DNA from: Euonymus europaeus
Lineage: Eukaryota > Streptophyta > Magnoliopsida > Celastrales > Celastraceae
Direction of reading: 5' to 3'
Length of the DNA stretch: 64,000 nt
NCBI GenBank assembly: GCA_963580455.1
Contig: OY756966.1
Span: 16,495,001-16,559,000 of the forward strand
Within the stretch, counting starts at the first letter, position 1. Each line of letters opens with the position of its first letter. This document shows, piece after piece, positions 27,101 through 39,421 of this stretch. A program made the translations under genes and the position numbers. Below the pieces are notes generated by a model. The model searched no databases and had not been told where the DNA came from. It saw only the letters and a list, made by a program, of their open reading frames with translations.

Positions 27101-30049
27101 GATGCCAAAACACCAACTTTCTATGACAAATGGACAAAACCGTTAAAAGCTCCTCCATAGAAAGAGTCGAGCAACTTCGGACTATCAAAGTTGCTCGGGA
27201 TAGACTTTTTATTGTTCTTCTATGTCAAATTTTACGAGTATAAGTTTCCTACATTATTTCGATGCCAAAACACAAACTTTCTACGACAAATAGACAAAAC
27301 CGTTAAAAGCTCCTCCATAGAGTGAGTTGAGCAACTTCGGACTATCAAAGTTGCTCGGGATAGACTTTTTGTTGTTCTTCTATGTCAACTTTTACGAGTA
27401 TAAGTTTCCTACATTATTTCGATGCCAAAACACCAAATTTCTATGATAAATAGACAAAACGGTTAAAAGCTCCTCCATAGAGAGAGTTGAGCAACTTCGG
27501 ACTATCAAAGTTGCTCGGGATAGACTTTTAATTATTCTTCTATGTCAACTTTTACGAGTATAAGCTTCCAACATTATTTCAATGCCAAAACACCAACTTT
27601 CCAGGACAAATAGACAAAACCGTTAAAAGCTCCTCCATAGAGAGAGTTGAGCAACTTCGAACTATCAAAATTGCTCGGGATAGACTTTTTATTGTTCTTC
27701 TATGTCAAATTTAACGAGTATAAACTTCCTGCATTATTTCGATGCCAAAACACCAACTTTCTATGACAAATAGACAAAACCGTTAAAAGCACCTCCATAG
27801 AGGGAGTTGAGCAACTTCGGACTATCAAAGTTGCTCGGGATAGACTTTTTGTTGTTCTTATATGTCAACTTTTACGAGTATAAGCTTTCTACATTATTTC
27901 GATGGCAAAACACCAACTTTCTGTGACAAATTGACAAAACCGTTAAAAGCTCCTCCATAGAGAGAGTTGATCAACTACGGACTATCAAAGTTGTTCGGGA
28001 TAGACTTTTAATGATTCTTCTATGTCAAATTTAACGAGTATAAGCTTCCTACATTATTTCAATGCCAAAACACCAACGTTCTATGACAAATAGATAAAAT
28101 CGTTAAAAGCTCCACCATAGAAAGAGTTGAGCAACTTCGGACTATCAAAATTGCTCTGGATAGACTTTTTATTGTTCTTCTATGTCAAATTTTATGAGTA
28201 TAAGCTTCCTACAATATTCCAAAACACCAACTTTCTATGACAAATAGACAAAACCGTTAAAAGCTCCTCCATAGAGAGAGTTGAGCAACTTCGGACAATC
28301 AAAGTTGCTCGGGATAGACTTTTAATTGTTCTTCTATGTCAAACTTTACGAGTATAAGCTTCCTACATTATTTCGAAGCCAAAACACCAACTTTCTATGA
28401 CAAATGGACAAAACCGTTAAAAGCTCCTCCATAGAGAGAGTTGAGCAACTTCGGACTATCAAAATTGCTCGGGATAAACTTTAATTGTTCTTCTATGTCA
28501 AATTTTACGAGTATAAGCTTCCTACATTATTTCGATGCCAAAAGACCAACTTTCTATGACAAATGGACAAAACCGTTAAAAGCTCCTCCATAGAGAGAGT
28601 TGAGCAACTACGGACTATCAAAGTTGCTCGGGATAGACTTTTTGTTGTTCTTCTATGTCAAATTTTACGAGTATAAGCTTCCTACATTATTTCGATGCCA
28701 AAACACCAACTTTCTACGACAAATAGATAAAATCGTTAAAAGCTCCGCCATAGAAAGAGTTGAGCAACTTCGGACTATCAAAATTGCTCGGGATAGACTT
28801 TTTATTGTTCTTCTATGTCAAATTTTACGAATATAAGTTTCCTACATTATTTCGATGCCAAAACACCAACTTTCTATGACAAATAGACAAAACCGTTAAA
28901 AACTCCTCCATAGAGAGAGTTGAGCAACTTCGGACAATCAAAGTTGCTCGGGATAGACTTTTTATTGTTCTTCTATGTCAACTTTTACGAGTATAAGCTT
29001 CCTACATTATTTCGATGCCAAAACACCAACTTTCCAGGACAACTGGACAAAACCGTTAAAAGCTCCTCCATAGAGAGAGTTGAGCAACTTCGAACTATCA
29101 AAATTGCTCAGGATAGACTTTTTATTGTTCTTCTATGTAAAATTTTACGAGTATAAGCTTCCTACATTATTTCGATGCCAAAACACCAACTTTGTATGAC
29201 AAATGGACAAAACCGTTAAAAGCTCCTCCATGGAGAGAGTCGAGCAACTTCGGACTATCAAAGTTGCTCGGGATAGACTTTTTATTGTTCTTCTATGTCA
29301 AATTTTACGAGTATATGCTTCCTACATTATTTCGATGCCAAAACACAAACTTTCTATGACAAATAGACAAAACCGTTAAAAGCTCCTCCATAGAGAGAGT
29401 TGAGAAACTTCGAACTATCAAAGTTGCTCGGGATAGACTTTTTGTTATTCTTCTATGTCAACTTTTACTAGTATAAGCTTCCTACATTATTTCGATGCCA
29501 AAACACCAACTTTCCAGGACAACTGGACAAAACCGTTAAAAGCTCCTCCATAGAGAGAGTTGAGCAACTTCGAACTATAAAAATTGCTCGGGATAGACTT
29601 TTTATTGTTCTTCTATGTAAAATTTTACGACTATAAGCTTCCTACATTATTTCGATGCCAAAACACCAACTTTCTATGACAAATAGACAAAACCGTTAAA
29701 AGCTCCTCCATAGAGAGAGTTGAGCAACTTCGGACAATCAAAGTTGCTCGGGATAGACTTTTTATTGTTCTTCTATGTCAACTTTTACGAGTATAAGCTT
29801 CCTACATTATTTCGATGCTAAAACACCAACTTTCCAGGACAAATGGACAAAACCGTTAAAAGCTCCTCCATAGAGAGAGTTGAGCAACTTCGAACTATCA
29901 AAATTGCTCGGGATAGACTTTTTATTGTTCTTCTATGTCAAATTTAACGAGTATAAGTTTCCTGCATTATTTCATTGCCAAAACACCAACTTTCTATGAC
30001 AAATAGACAAAACCGTTAAAAGCTCCTCCATAGAGGGAGTTGAGCAACT
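24131..30049 (+). repeat. Satellite segment, transitional
   Basis: This begins with a partial copy of the 960-bp unit (24.2-24.9 kb), then monomers resembling 10.0-11.3 kb, then mixed monomers. 154-bp monomers lie near 24870, 25825 and 28218. The stretch around 29341-29520 closely matches the joined flanks of the retrotransposon insertion. No non-satellite sequence is seen. Confidence 0.75.
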
Positions 30050-32100
30050 TCGGACTATCAAAGTTGCTCGGGATAGACTTTTTGTTGTTCTTCTATGTCA
30101 ACTTTTACGAGTATAAGCTTCCTACATTATTTCGATGCCAAAACACCAACTTTCTATGACAAATGGACAAAACCGTTAAAGGCTCCTCCATAGAGCGAGT
30201 TGAGCAACTATGGACTATCAAAGTTGCTCGGGATAGACTTTTAATGGTTCTTCTATGTCAAATTTAACGAGTATAAGCTTCCTACATTATTTCAATGCCA
30301 AAACACCAACTTTCTATGACAAATAGACAAAACCGTTAAAAGCTCCTCCATAGAGAGAGTTGAGCAACTTCGGACAATCAAAGTTGCTCGGGATATACTT
30401 TTTATTGTTCTTCTATGTCAAATTTTACGAGTATAAGCTTCCTACATTATTTCGATGCCAAAACACCAACTTTCTATGACAAATAGATAAAATCGTTAAA
30501 AGCTCCACCATAGAAAGAGTTGAGCAACTTCGGACTATCAAAATTGCTCGAGATAGACTTTTTATTGTTCTTCTACGTCAAATTTTACGAGTATAAGTTT
30601 CCTACATTATTTCGATGCCAAAACACCAACTTTCTATGACAAATAGACAAAACCGTTAAAAGGTCCTCCATAGAGAGAGTTGAGCAACTTCGGACAATCA
30701 AAGTTGCTCGGGATAGACTTTTTATTGTTCTTCTATGTCAACTTTTACGAGTATAAGCTTCCTACATTATTTCGATGCCAAAACACCAACTTTCTAGGAC
30801 AAATGGACAAAACCGTTAAAAGCTCCTCCATAGAGAGATTTGAGCAACTTCGAACTATCAAAATTGCTCGGGATAGACTTTTTATTGTTCTTCTATGTCA
30901 AATTCAACGAGTATAAGCTTCCTGCATTATTTCAATGCCACAACACCAACTTTCTATGACAAATAGACAAAACCGTTAAAAGCTCCACCATAGAAAGAGT
31001 TGAGCAACTTCGGACTATCAAAATTGCTCGGGATAGACTTTTTGTTGTTCTTCTATGTCAACTTTTACGAGTATAAGCTTCCTACATTATTTCGATGCCA
31101 AAACACCAACTTTCTATGACAAATGGACAAAACCGTTAAAGGCTCCTCCATAGAGCGAGTTGAGCAACTATGGACTATCAAAGTTGCTCGGGATAGACTT
31201 TTTGTTGTTCTTCTATGTCAACTTTTACGAGTATAAGCTTCCTACATTATTTCGATGCCAAAACACCAACTTTCTATGACAAATGGACAAAACCGTTAAA
31301 GGCTCCTCCATAGAGCGAGTTGAGCAACTATGGACTATCAAAGTTGCTCGGGATAGACTTTTAATGGTTCTTCTATGTCAAATTTAACGAGTATAAGCTT
31401 CCTACATTATTTCAATGCCAAAACACCAACTTTCTATGACAAATAGACAAAACCGTTAAAAGCTCCTCCATAGAGAGAGTTGAGCAACTTCGGACAATCA
31501 AAGTTGCTCGGGATATACTTTTTATTGTTCTTCTATGTCAAATTTTACGAGTATAAGCTTCCTACATTATTTCGATGCCAAAACACCAACTTTCTATGAC
31601 AAATAGATAAAATCGTTAAAAGCTCCACCATAGAAAGAGTTGAGCAACTTCGGACTATCAAAATTGCTCGAGATAGACTTTTTATTGTTCTTCTATGTCA
31701 AATTTTACGAGTATAAGTTTCCTACATTATTTCGATGCCAAAACACCAACTTTCTATGACAAATAGACAAAACCGTTAAAAGGTCCTCCATAGAGAGAGT
31801 TGAGCAACTTCGGACAATCAAAGTTGCTCGGGATAGACTTTTTATTGTTCTTCTATGTCAACTTTTACGAGTATAAGCTTCCTACATTATTTCGATGCCA
31901 AAACACCAACTTTCTAGGACAAATGGACAAAACCGTTAAAAGCTCCTCCATAGAGAGATTTGAGCAACTTCGAACTATCAAAATTGCTCGGGATAGACTT
32001 TTTATTGTTCTTCTATGTCAAATTCAACGAGTATAAGCTTCCTGCATTATTTCAATGCCACAACACCAACTTTCTATGACAAATAGACAAAACCGTTAAA
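30050..32100 (+). repeat. 1120-bp offset (7-monomer) repeat pair, nearly identical
   Basis: About 930 bp at 30050-30980 recurs at 31170-32100 with a 1120-bp offset and, by eye, a single difference (TTCTACGTCA versus TTCTATGTCA near 30574). Shared markers are GGCTCCTCC with GAGCGAG, GCTCGAGATAG, AAGGTCCTCC, TTTCTAGGAC and AATTCAACGAG. Confidence 0.87.
31041..31360 (+). repeat. Exact tandem duplication of one 160-bp monomer
   Basis: Positions 31041-31200 and 31201-31360 are identical, including the rare GGCTCCTCCATAGAGCGAG and ACTATGGACTATC variants. The rest of the array normally has different classes side by side. Confidence 0.87.
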
Positions 32101-35100
32101 AGCTCCTCCATAGAGGGAGTTGAGCAACTTCGGACTATCAAAGTTGCTCGTGATAGACTTTTTGTTGTTCTTCTATGTCAACTTTTACGAGTATAAGCTT
32201 CCTACATTATTTCGATGCCAAAACACCAACTTTCTATGACAAATGGACAAAACCGTTAAAAGCTCCTCCATAGAGAGAGTTGAGCAACTACGGACTATCA
32301 AAGTTCCTCGGGATAGACTTTTAATGGTTCTTCTATGTCAAATTTAACGAGTATAAGCTTCCTACATTATTTCAATGCCAAAACACCAACTTTCTATGAC
32401 AAATAGACAAAACCGTTAAAAGCTCCTCCATAGAGAGAGTTGAGCAACTTCGGACAATCAAAGTTGCTCGGGATATACTTTTTATTGTTCTTCTATGTCA
32501 AATTTTACGAGTATAAGCTTCCTACATTATTTCGATGCCAAAACGCCAACTTTCTATGACAAATAGATAAAATCATTAAAAGCTCCACCATAGAAAGAGT
32601 TGAGCAACTTCGGACTATCAAAATTGCTCGGGATAGACTTTTTATTGTTCTTCTATGTCAAATTTTACGAGTATAAGTTTCCTACATTATTTCGATGCCA
32701 AAACACCAACTTTCTATGACAAATAGACAAAACCGTTAAAAACTCCTCCATAGAGAGAGTTGAGCAACTTCGGACAATCAAAGTTGCTCGGGATAGACTT
32801 TTTATTATTCTTCTATGTCAACTTTTACGAGTATAAGCTTCCAACATTATTTCGATGCCAAAACACCAACTTTCCAGGACAACTGGACAAAACCGTTAAA
32901 AGCTCCTCCATAGAGAGAGTTGAGCAACTTCGAACTATCAAAATTGCTCGGGATAGACTTTTTATTGTTCTTCTATGTCAAATTTAAGGAGTATAAGCTT
33001 CCTGCATTATTTCAATGCCAAAACACCAACTTTCTATGACAAATAGACAAAACCGTTAAAAGCTCCTCCATAGAGGGAGTTGAGCAACTTCGGACTATCA
33101 AAGTTGCTCGGGATAGACTTTTTGTTGTTCTTCTATGTCAACTTTTACGAGTATAAGCTTCCCACATTATTTCGATGGCAAAACACCAACTTTCTATGAC
33201 AAATTGACAAAACCGTTAAAAGCTCCTCCATAGAGAGAGTTGAGCTACTACGGACTATCAAAGTTGCTCGGGATAGACTTTTAATGGTTCTTCTATGTCA
33301 AATTTAACGAGTATAAGCTTCCTACATTATTTCAATGCCAAAACACCAACTTTCTATGACAAATAGACAAAACCGTTAAAAGCTCCTCCATAGAAAGAGT
33401 TGAGCAACTTCGGACAATCAAAGTTGCTCGGGATATACTTTTTATTGTTCTTCTATGTCAAATTTTACGAGTATAAGCTTCCTACATTATTTCGATGCCA
33501 AAACACCAACTTTCTATGACAAATAGATAAAATCGTTAAAAGCTCCACCATAGAAAGAGTTGAGCAACTTCGGACTATCAAAATTGCTCGGGATAGACTT
33601 TTTATTGTACTTCTATGTCAAATTTTACGAGTATAAGTTTCCTACATTATTTCGATGCCAAAACACCAACTTTCTATGACAAATAGACAAAACCGTTAAA
33701 AACTCCTCCATAGAGAGAGTTGAGCAACTTCAGACAATCAAAGTTGCTCGGGATAGACTTTTTATTATTCTTCTATGTCAACTTTTACGAGTATAAGCTT
33801 CCTACATTATTTCGATGCCAAAACACCAACTTTCTATGACAAATGGACAAAACCGTTAAAAGCTCCTCCATAGAGAGAGTTGAGCAACTTCGGACAATCA
33901 AAGTTGCTCGGGATAGACTTTTTATTGTTCTTCTATGTAAAATTATACGAGTATAAGCTTCCTAAATTATTTCGATGCCAAAACACCAACTTTCTATGGC
34001 AAATAGACAAAACCGTTAAAAGCTCCTCCATAGAGAGAGTTGAGCAACTACGGACTATCAAAGTTGCTCGGGATAGACTTTTAATGGTTCTTCTATGTCA
34101 AATTTAACGAGTATAAGCTTCCTACATTATTTCAATGCCAAAACACCAACTTTCTATGACAAATAGACAAAACCGTTAAAAGCTCCTCCATAGCGAGATT
34201 TGAGCAACTTCGGACGATCAAAGTTGCTCAGGATATACTTTTTGTTGTTCTTCTATGTCAACTTTTACGAGTATAAGCTTCCTAAATTATTTCGATGCCA
34301 AAACACCAACTTTCTATGAAAAATAGATAAAATCGTTAACAGCTCCACCATAGAAAGAGTTGAGCAACTTCGGACTATCAAAATTGCTCGGGATAGACTT
34401 TTTATTGTTCTTCTATGTCAAATTTTACGACTATAAGCTTCCTACATTATTTCGATGCCAAAACACCAACTTTCTATGACAAATAGACAAAACCGTTAAA
34501 AGCTCCTCCATAGAGAGAGTTGAGCAACTTCGGACAATCAAAGTTGCTCGGGATATACTTTTTATTGTTCTTCTATGTCAAATTTTACGAGTATAAGCTT
34601 CCTACATTATTTCGATGCCAAAACACCAACTTTCTATGACAAATAGATAAAATCGTTAAAAGCTCCACCATAGAAAGAGTTGAGCAACTTCGGACTATCA
34701 AAATTGCTCGGGATAGACTTTTTATTGTTCTTCTATGTCAAATTTTACGAGTATAAGTTTCCTACATTATTTCGATGCCAAAACACCAACTTTCTATGAC
34801 AAATAGACAAAACCGTTAAAAACTCCTCCATAGAGAGAGTTGATCAACTTCGGACAATCAAAGTTGCTCGGGATAGACTTTTTATTATTCTTCTATGTCA
34901 ACTTTTACGAGTATAAGCTTCCAACATTATTTCGATGCCAAATCACCAACTTTCCAGGACAACTGGACAAAACCGTTAAAAGCTCCTCCATAGAGAGAGT
35001 TGAGCAACTTCGAACTATCAAAATTGCTCGGGATAGACTTTTTATTGTTCTTCTATGTCAAATTTAACGAGTATAAGCTTCCTGCATTATTTCAATGCCA

Positions 35101-38100
35101 AAACACCAACTTTCTATGACAAATTGACAAAACCGTTAAAAGCTCCTCCATAGAGAGAGTTGAGCAACTACGGACTATCAAAGTTGCTCGGGATAGACTT
35201 TTAATGGTTCTTCTATGTCAAATTTAACGAGTATAAGCTTCCTACATTATTTCAATGCTAAAACACCAACTTTCTATGACAAATAGACAAAACCGTTAAA
35301 AGCTCCTCCATAGAGAGAGTTGAGCAACTTCGGACAATCAAAGTTGCTCGGGATATACTTTTTATTGTTCTTCTATGTAAAATTATACGAGTATAAGCTT
35401 CCTAAATTATTTCGATGCCAAAACACCAGCTTTCTATGACAAATAGACAAAACCGTTAAAAGCTCCTCCATAGAGAGAGTTGAGCAACTACGGACTATCA
35501 AAGTTGCTCGGGATAGACTTTTAATGGTTCTTCTATGTCAAATTTAACGAGTATAAGCTTCCTACATTATTTCAATGCCAAAACACCAACTTTCTATGAC
35601 AAATAGACAAAACCGTTAAAAGGTCCTCCATAGAGAGAGTTGAGCAACTTCGGACAATCAAAGTTGCTCGGGATAGACTTTTTATTGTTCTTCTATGTCA
35701 ACTTTTACGAGTATAAGCTTCCTACATTATTTCGATGCCAAAACACCAACTTTCTAGGACAAATGGACAAAACCGTTAAAAGCTCCTCCATAGAGAGAGT
35801 TGAGCAACTTCGAACTATCAAAATTGCTCGGGATAGACTTTTTATTGTTCTTCTATGTCAAATTTAACGAGTATAAGCTTCCTGCATTATTTCAATGCCA
35901 AAACACCAACTTTCTATGACAAATAGACAAAACCGTTAAAAGCTCCTCCATAGAGGGAGTTGAGCAACTTCGGACTATCAAAGTTGCTCGTGATAGACTT
36001 TTTGTTGTTCTTCTATGTCAACTTTTACGAGTATAAGCTTCCTACATTATTTCGATGCCAAAACACCAACTTTCTATGACAAATGGACAAAACCGTTAAA
36101 AGCTCCTCCATAGAGAGAGTTGAGCAACTACGGACTATCAAAGTTCCTCGGGATAGACTTTTAATGGTTCTTCTATGTCAAATTTAACGAGTATAAGCTT
36201 CCTACATTATTTCAATGCCAAAACACCAACTTTCTATGACAAATAGACAAAACCGTTAAAAGCTCCTCCATAGAGAGAGTTGAGCAACTTCGGACAATCA
36301 AAGTTGCTCGGGATATACTTTTTATTGTTCTTCTATGTCAAATTTTACGAGTATAAGCTTCCTACATTATTTCGATGCCAAAACACCAACTTTCTATGAC
36401 AAATAGATAAAATCGTTAAAAGCTCCACCATAGAAAGAGTTGAGCAACTTCGGACTATCAAAATTGCTCGGGATAGACTTTTTATTGTTCTTCGATGTCA
36501 AATTTTACGAGTATAAGTTTCCTACATTATTTCGATGCCAAAACACCAACTTTCTATGACAAATAGACAAAACCGTTAAAAACTCCTCCATAGAGAGAGT
36601 TGAGCAACTTCGGACAAGAAAAAGTTGCTCGGGATAGACTTTTTATTATTCTTCTATGTCAACTTTTACGAGTATAAGCTTCCAACATTATTTCGATGCC
36701 AAAACACCAACTTTCCAGGACAACTGGACAAAACCGTTAAAAGCTCCTCCATAGAGAGAGTTGAGCAACTTCGAACTATCAAAATTGCTCGGGATAGACT
36801 TTTTATTGTTCTTCTATGTCAAATTTAAGGAGTATAAGCTTCCTGCATTATTTCAATGCCAAAACACCAACTTTCTATGACAAATAGACAAAACCGTTAA
36901 AAGCTCCTCCATAGAGGGAGTTGAGCAACTTCGGACTATCAAAGTTGCTCGGGATAGACTTTTTGGTGTTCTTCTATGTCAACTTTTACGAGTATAAGCT
37001 TCCCACATTATTTCGATGGCAAAACACCAACTTTCTATGACAAATTGACAAAACCGTTAAAAGCTCCTCCATAGAGAGAGTTGAGCTACTACGGACTATC
37101 AAAGTTGCTCGGGATAGACTTTTAATGGTTCTTCTATGTCAAATTTAACGAGTATAAGCTTCCTACATTATTTCAATGCCAAAACACTAACTTTCTATGA
37201 CAAATAGACAAAACCGTTAAAAGCTCCTCCATAGAAAGAGTTGAGCAACTTCGGACAATCAAAGTTGCTCGGGATATACTTTTTATTGTTCTTCTATGTC
37301 AAATTTTACGAGTATAAGCTTCCTACATTATTTCGATGCCAAAACACCAACTTTCTATGACAAATAGATAAAATCGTTAAAAGCTCCAACATAGAAAGAG
37401 TTGAGCAACTTCGGACTATCAAAATTGCTCGGGATAGACTTTTTATTGTACTTCTATGTCAAATTTTACGAGTATAAGTTTCCTACATTATTTCGATGCC
37501 AAAAGACCAACTTTCTATGACAAATAGACAAAACTGTTAAAAACTCCTCCATAGAGAGAGTTGAGCAACTTCAGACAATCAAAGTTGCTCGGGATAGACT
37601 TTTTATTATTCTTCTATGTCAACTTTTACGAGTATAAGCTTCCTACATTATTTCGATGCCAAAACACCAACTTTCTATGACAAATGGACAAAACCGTTAA
37701 AAGCTCCTCCATAGAGAGAGTTGAGCAACTTCGGACAATCAAAGTTGCTCGGGATAGACTTTTTATTGTTCTTCTATGTAAAATTATACGAGTATAAGCT
37801 TCCTAAATTATTTCGATGCCAAAACACCAACTTTCTATGACAAATAGACAAAACCGTTAAAAGCTCCTCCATAGAGAGAGTTGAGCAACTACGGACTATC
37901 AAAGTTGCTCGGGATAGACTTTTAATGGTTCTTCTATGTCAAATTTAAAGAGTATAAGCTTCCTACATTATTTCAATGCCAAAACACCAACTTTCTATGA
38001 CAAATAGACAAAACCGTTAAAAGCTCCTCCATAGAGAGATTTGAGCAACTTCGGACAATCAAAGTTGCTCGGGATATACTTTTTGTTGTTCTTCTATGTC

Positions 38101-39421
38101 AACTTTTACGAGTATAAGCTTCCTACATTATTTCGATGCCAAAACACCAACTTTCTATGAAAAATAGATAAAATCGTTAACAGCTCCACCATAGAAAGAG
38201 TTGAGCAACTTCGGACTATCAAAATTGCTCGGGATAGACTTTTTATTGTTCTTCTATGTCAAATTTTACGACTTTAAGCTTCCTACATTATTTCGATGCC
38301 AAAACACCAACTTTCTATGACAAATAGACAAAACCGTTAAAAGCTCCTCCATAGAGAGAGTTGAGCAACTTCGAACAATCAAAGTTGCTCGGGATATACT
38401 TTTTATTGTTCTTCTATGTCAAATTTTACGAGTATAAGCTTCCTACATTATTTCGATGCCAAAACACCAACTTTCTATGACAAATAGATAAAATCGTTAA
38501 AAGCTCCACCATAGAAAGAGTTGAGCAACTTCGGACTATCAAAATTGCTCGGGATAGACTTTTTATTGTTCTTCTATGTCAAATTTTACGAGTATAAGTT
38601 TCCTACATTATTCCGATGCCAAAACAACAACTTTCTATGACAAATAGACAAAACCGTTAAAAACTCCTCCATAGAGAGAGTTGATCAACTTCGGACAATC
38701 AAAGTTGCTCGGGATAGACTTTTTATTATTCTTCTATGTCAACTTTTACGAGTATAAGCTTCCAACATTATTTCGATGCCAAATCACCAACTTTCCAGGA
38801 CAACTGGACAAAACCGTTAAAAGCTCCTCCATAGAGAGAGTTGAGCAACTTCGAACTATCAAAATTGCTCGGGATAGACTTTTTATTGTTCTTCTATGTC
38901 AAATTTAACGAGTACAAGCTTCCTGCATTATTTCAATGCCAAAACACCAACTTTCTATGACAAATTGACAAAACCGTTAAAAGCTCCTCCATAGAGAGAG
39001 TTGAGCAACTACGGACTATCAAAGTTGCTCGGGATAGACTTTTAATGGTCCTTCTATGTCAAATTTAACGAGTATAAGCTTCCTACATTATTTCAATGCT
39101 AAAACACCAACTTTCTATGACAAATAGACAAAACCGTTAAAAGCTCCTCCATAGAGAGAGTTGAGCAACTTCGGACAATCAAAGTTGCCCGGGATATACT
39201 TTTTATTGTTCTTCTATGTAAAATTATACGAGTATAAGCTTCCTAAATTATTTCGATGCCAAAACACCAACTTTCTATGACAAATAGACAAAACCGTTAA
39301 AAGCTCCTCCATAGAGAGAGTTGAGCAACTACGGACTATAAAAGTTGCTCGGGATAGACTTTTAATGGTTCTTCTATGTCAAATTTAACGAGTATAAGCT
39401 TCCTACATTATTTCAATGCCA
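31741..39421 (+). repeat. Tandem duplication of a 24-monomer (about 3840-bp) segment
   Basis: 31741-35580 is repeated at 35581-39421. Offsets are 3840 bp up to about 36615 and 3841 bp afterwards, because of a 1-bp insertion (ACAAGAAAAAG for ACAATCAAAG). Shared rare variants include AAGGTCCTCC, GCTCGTGATAG, GTTCCTCGGG, GAGCTACTACGG, TTATTGTACTTC, TTCAGACAATC, CCAAATCACC and AATGCTAAAACACC. Roughly one difference per 100 bp is seen. Confidence 0.88.
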
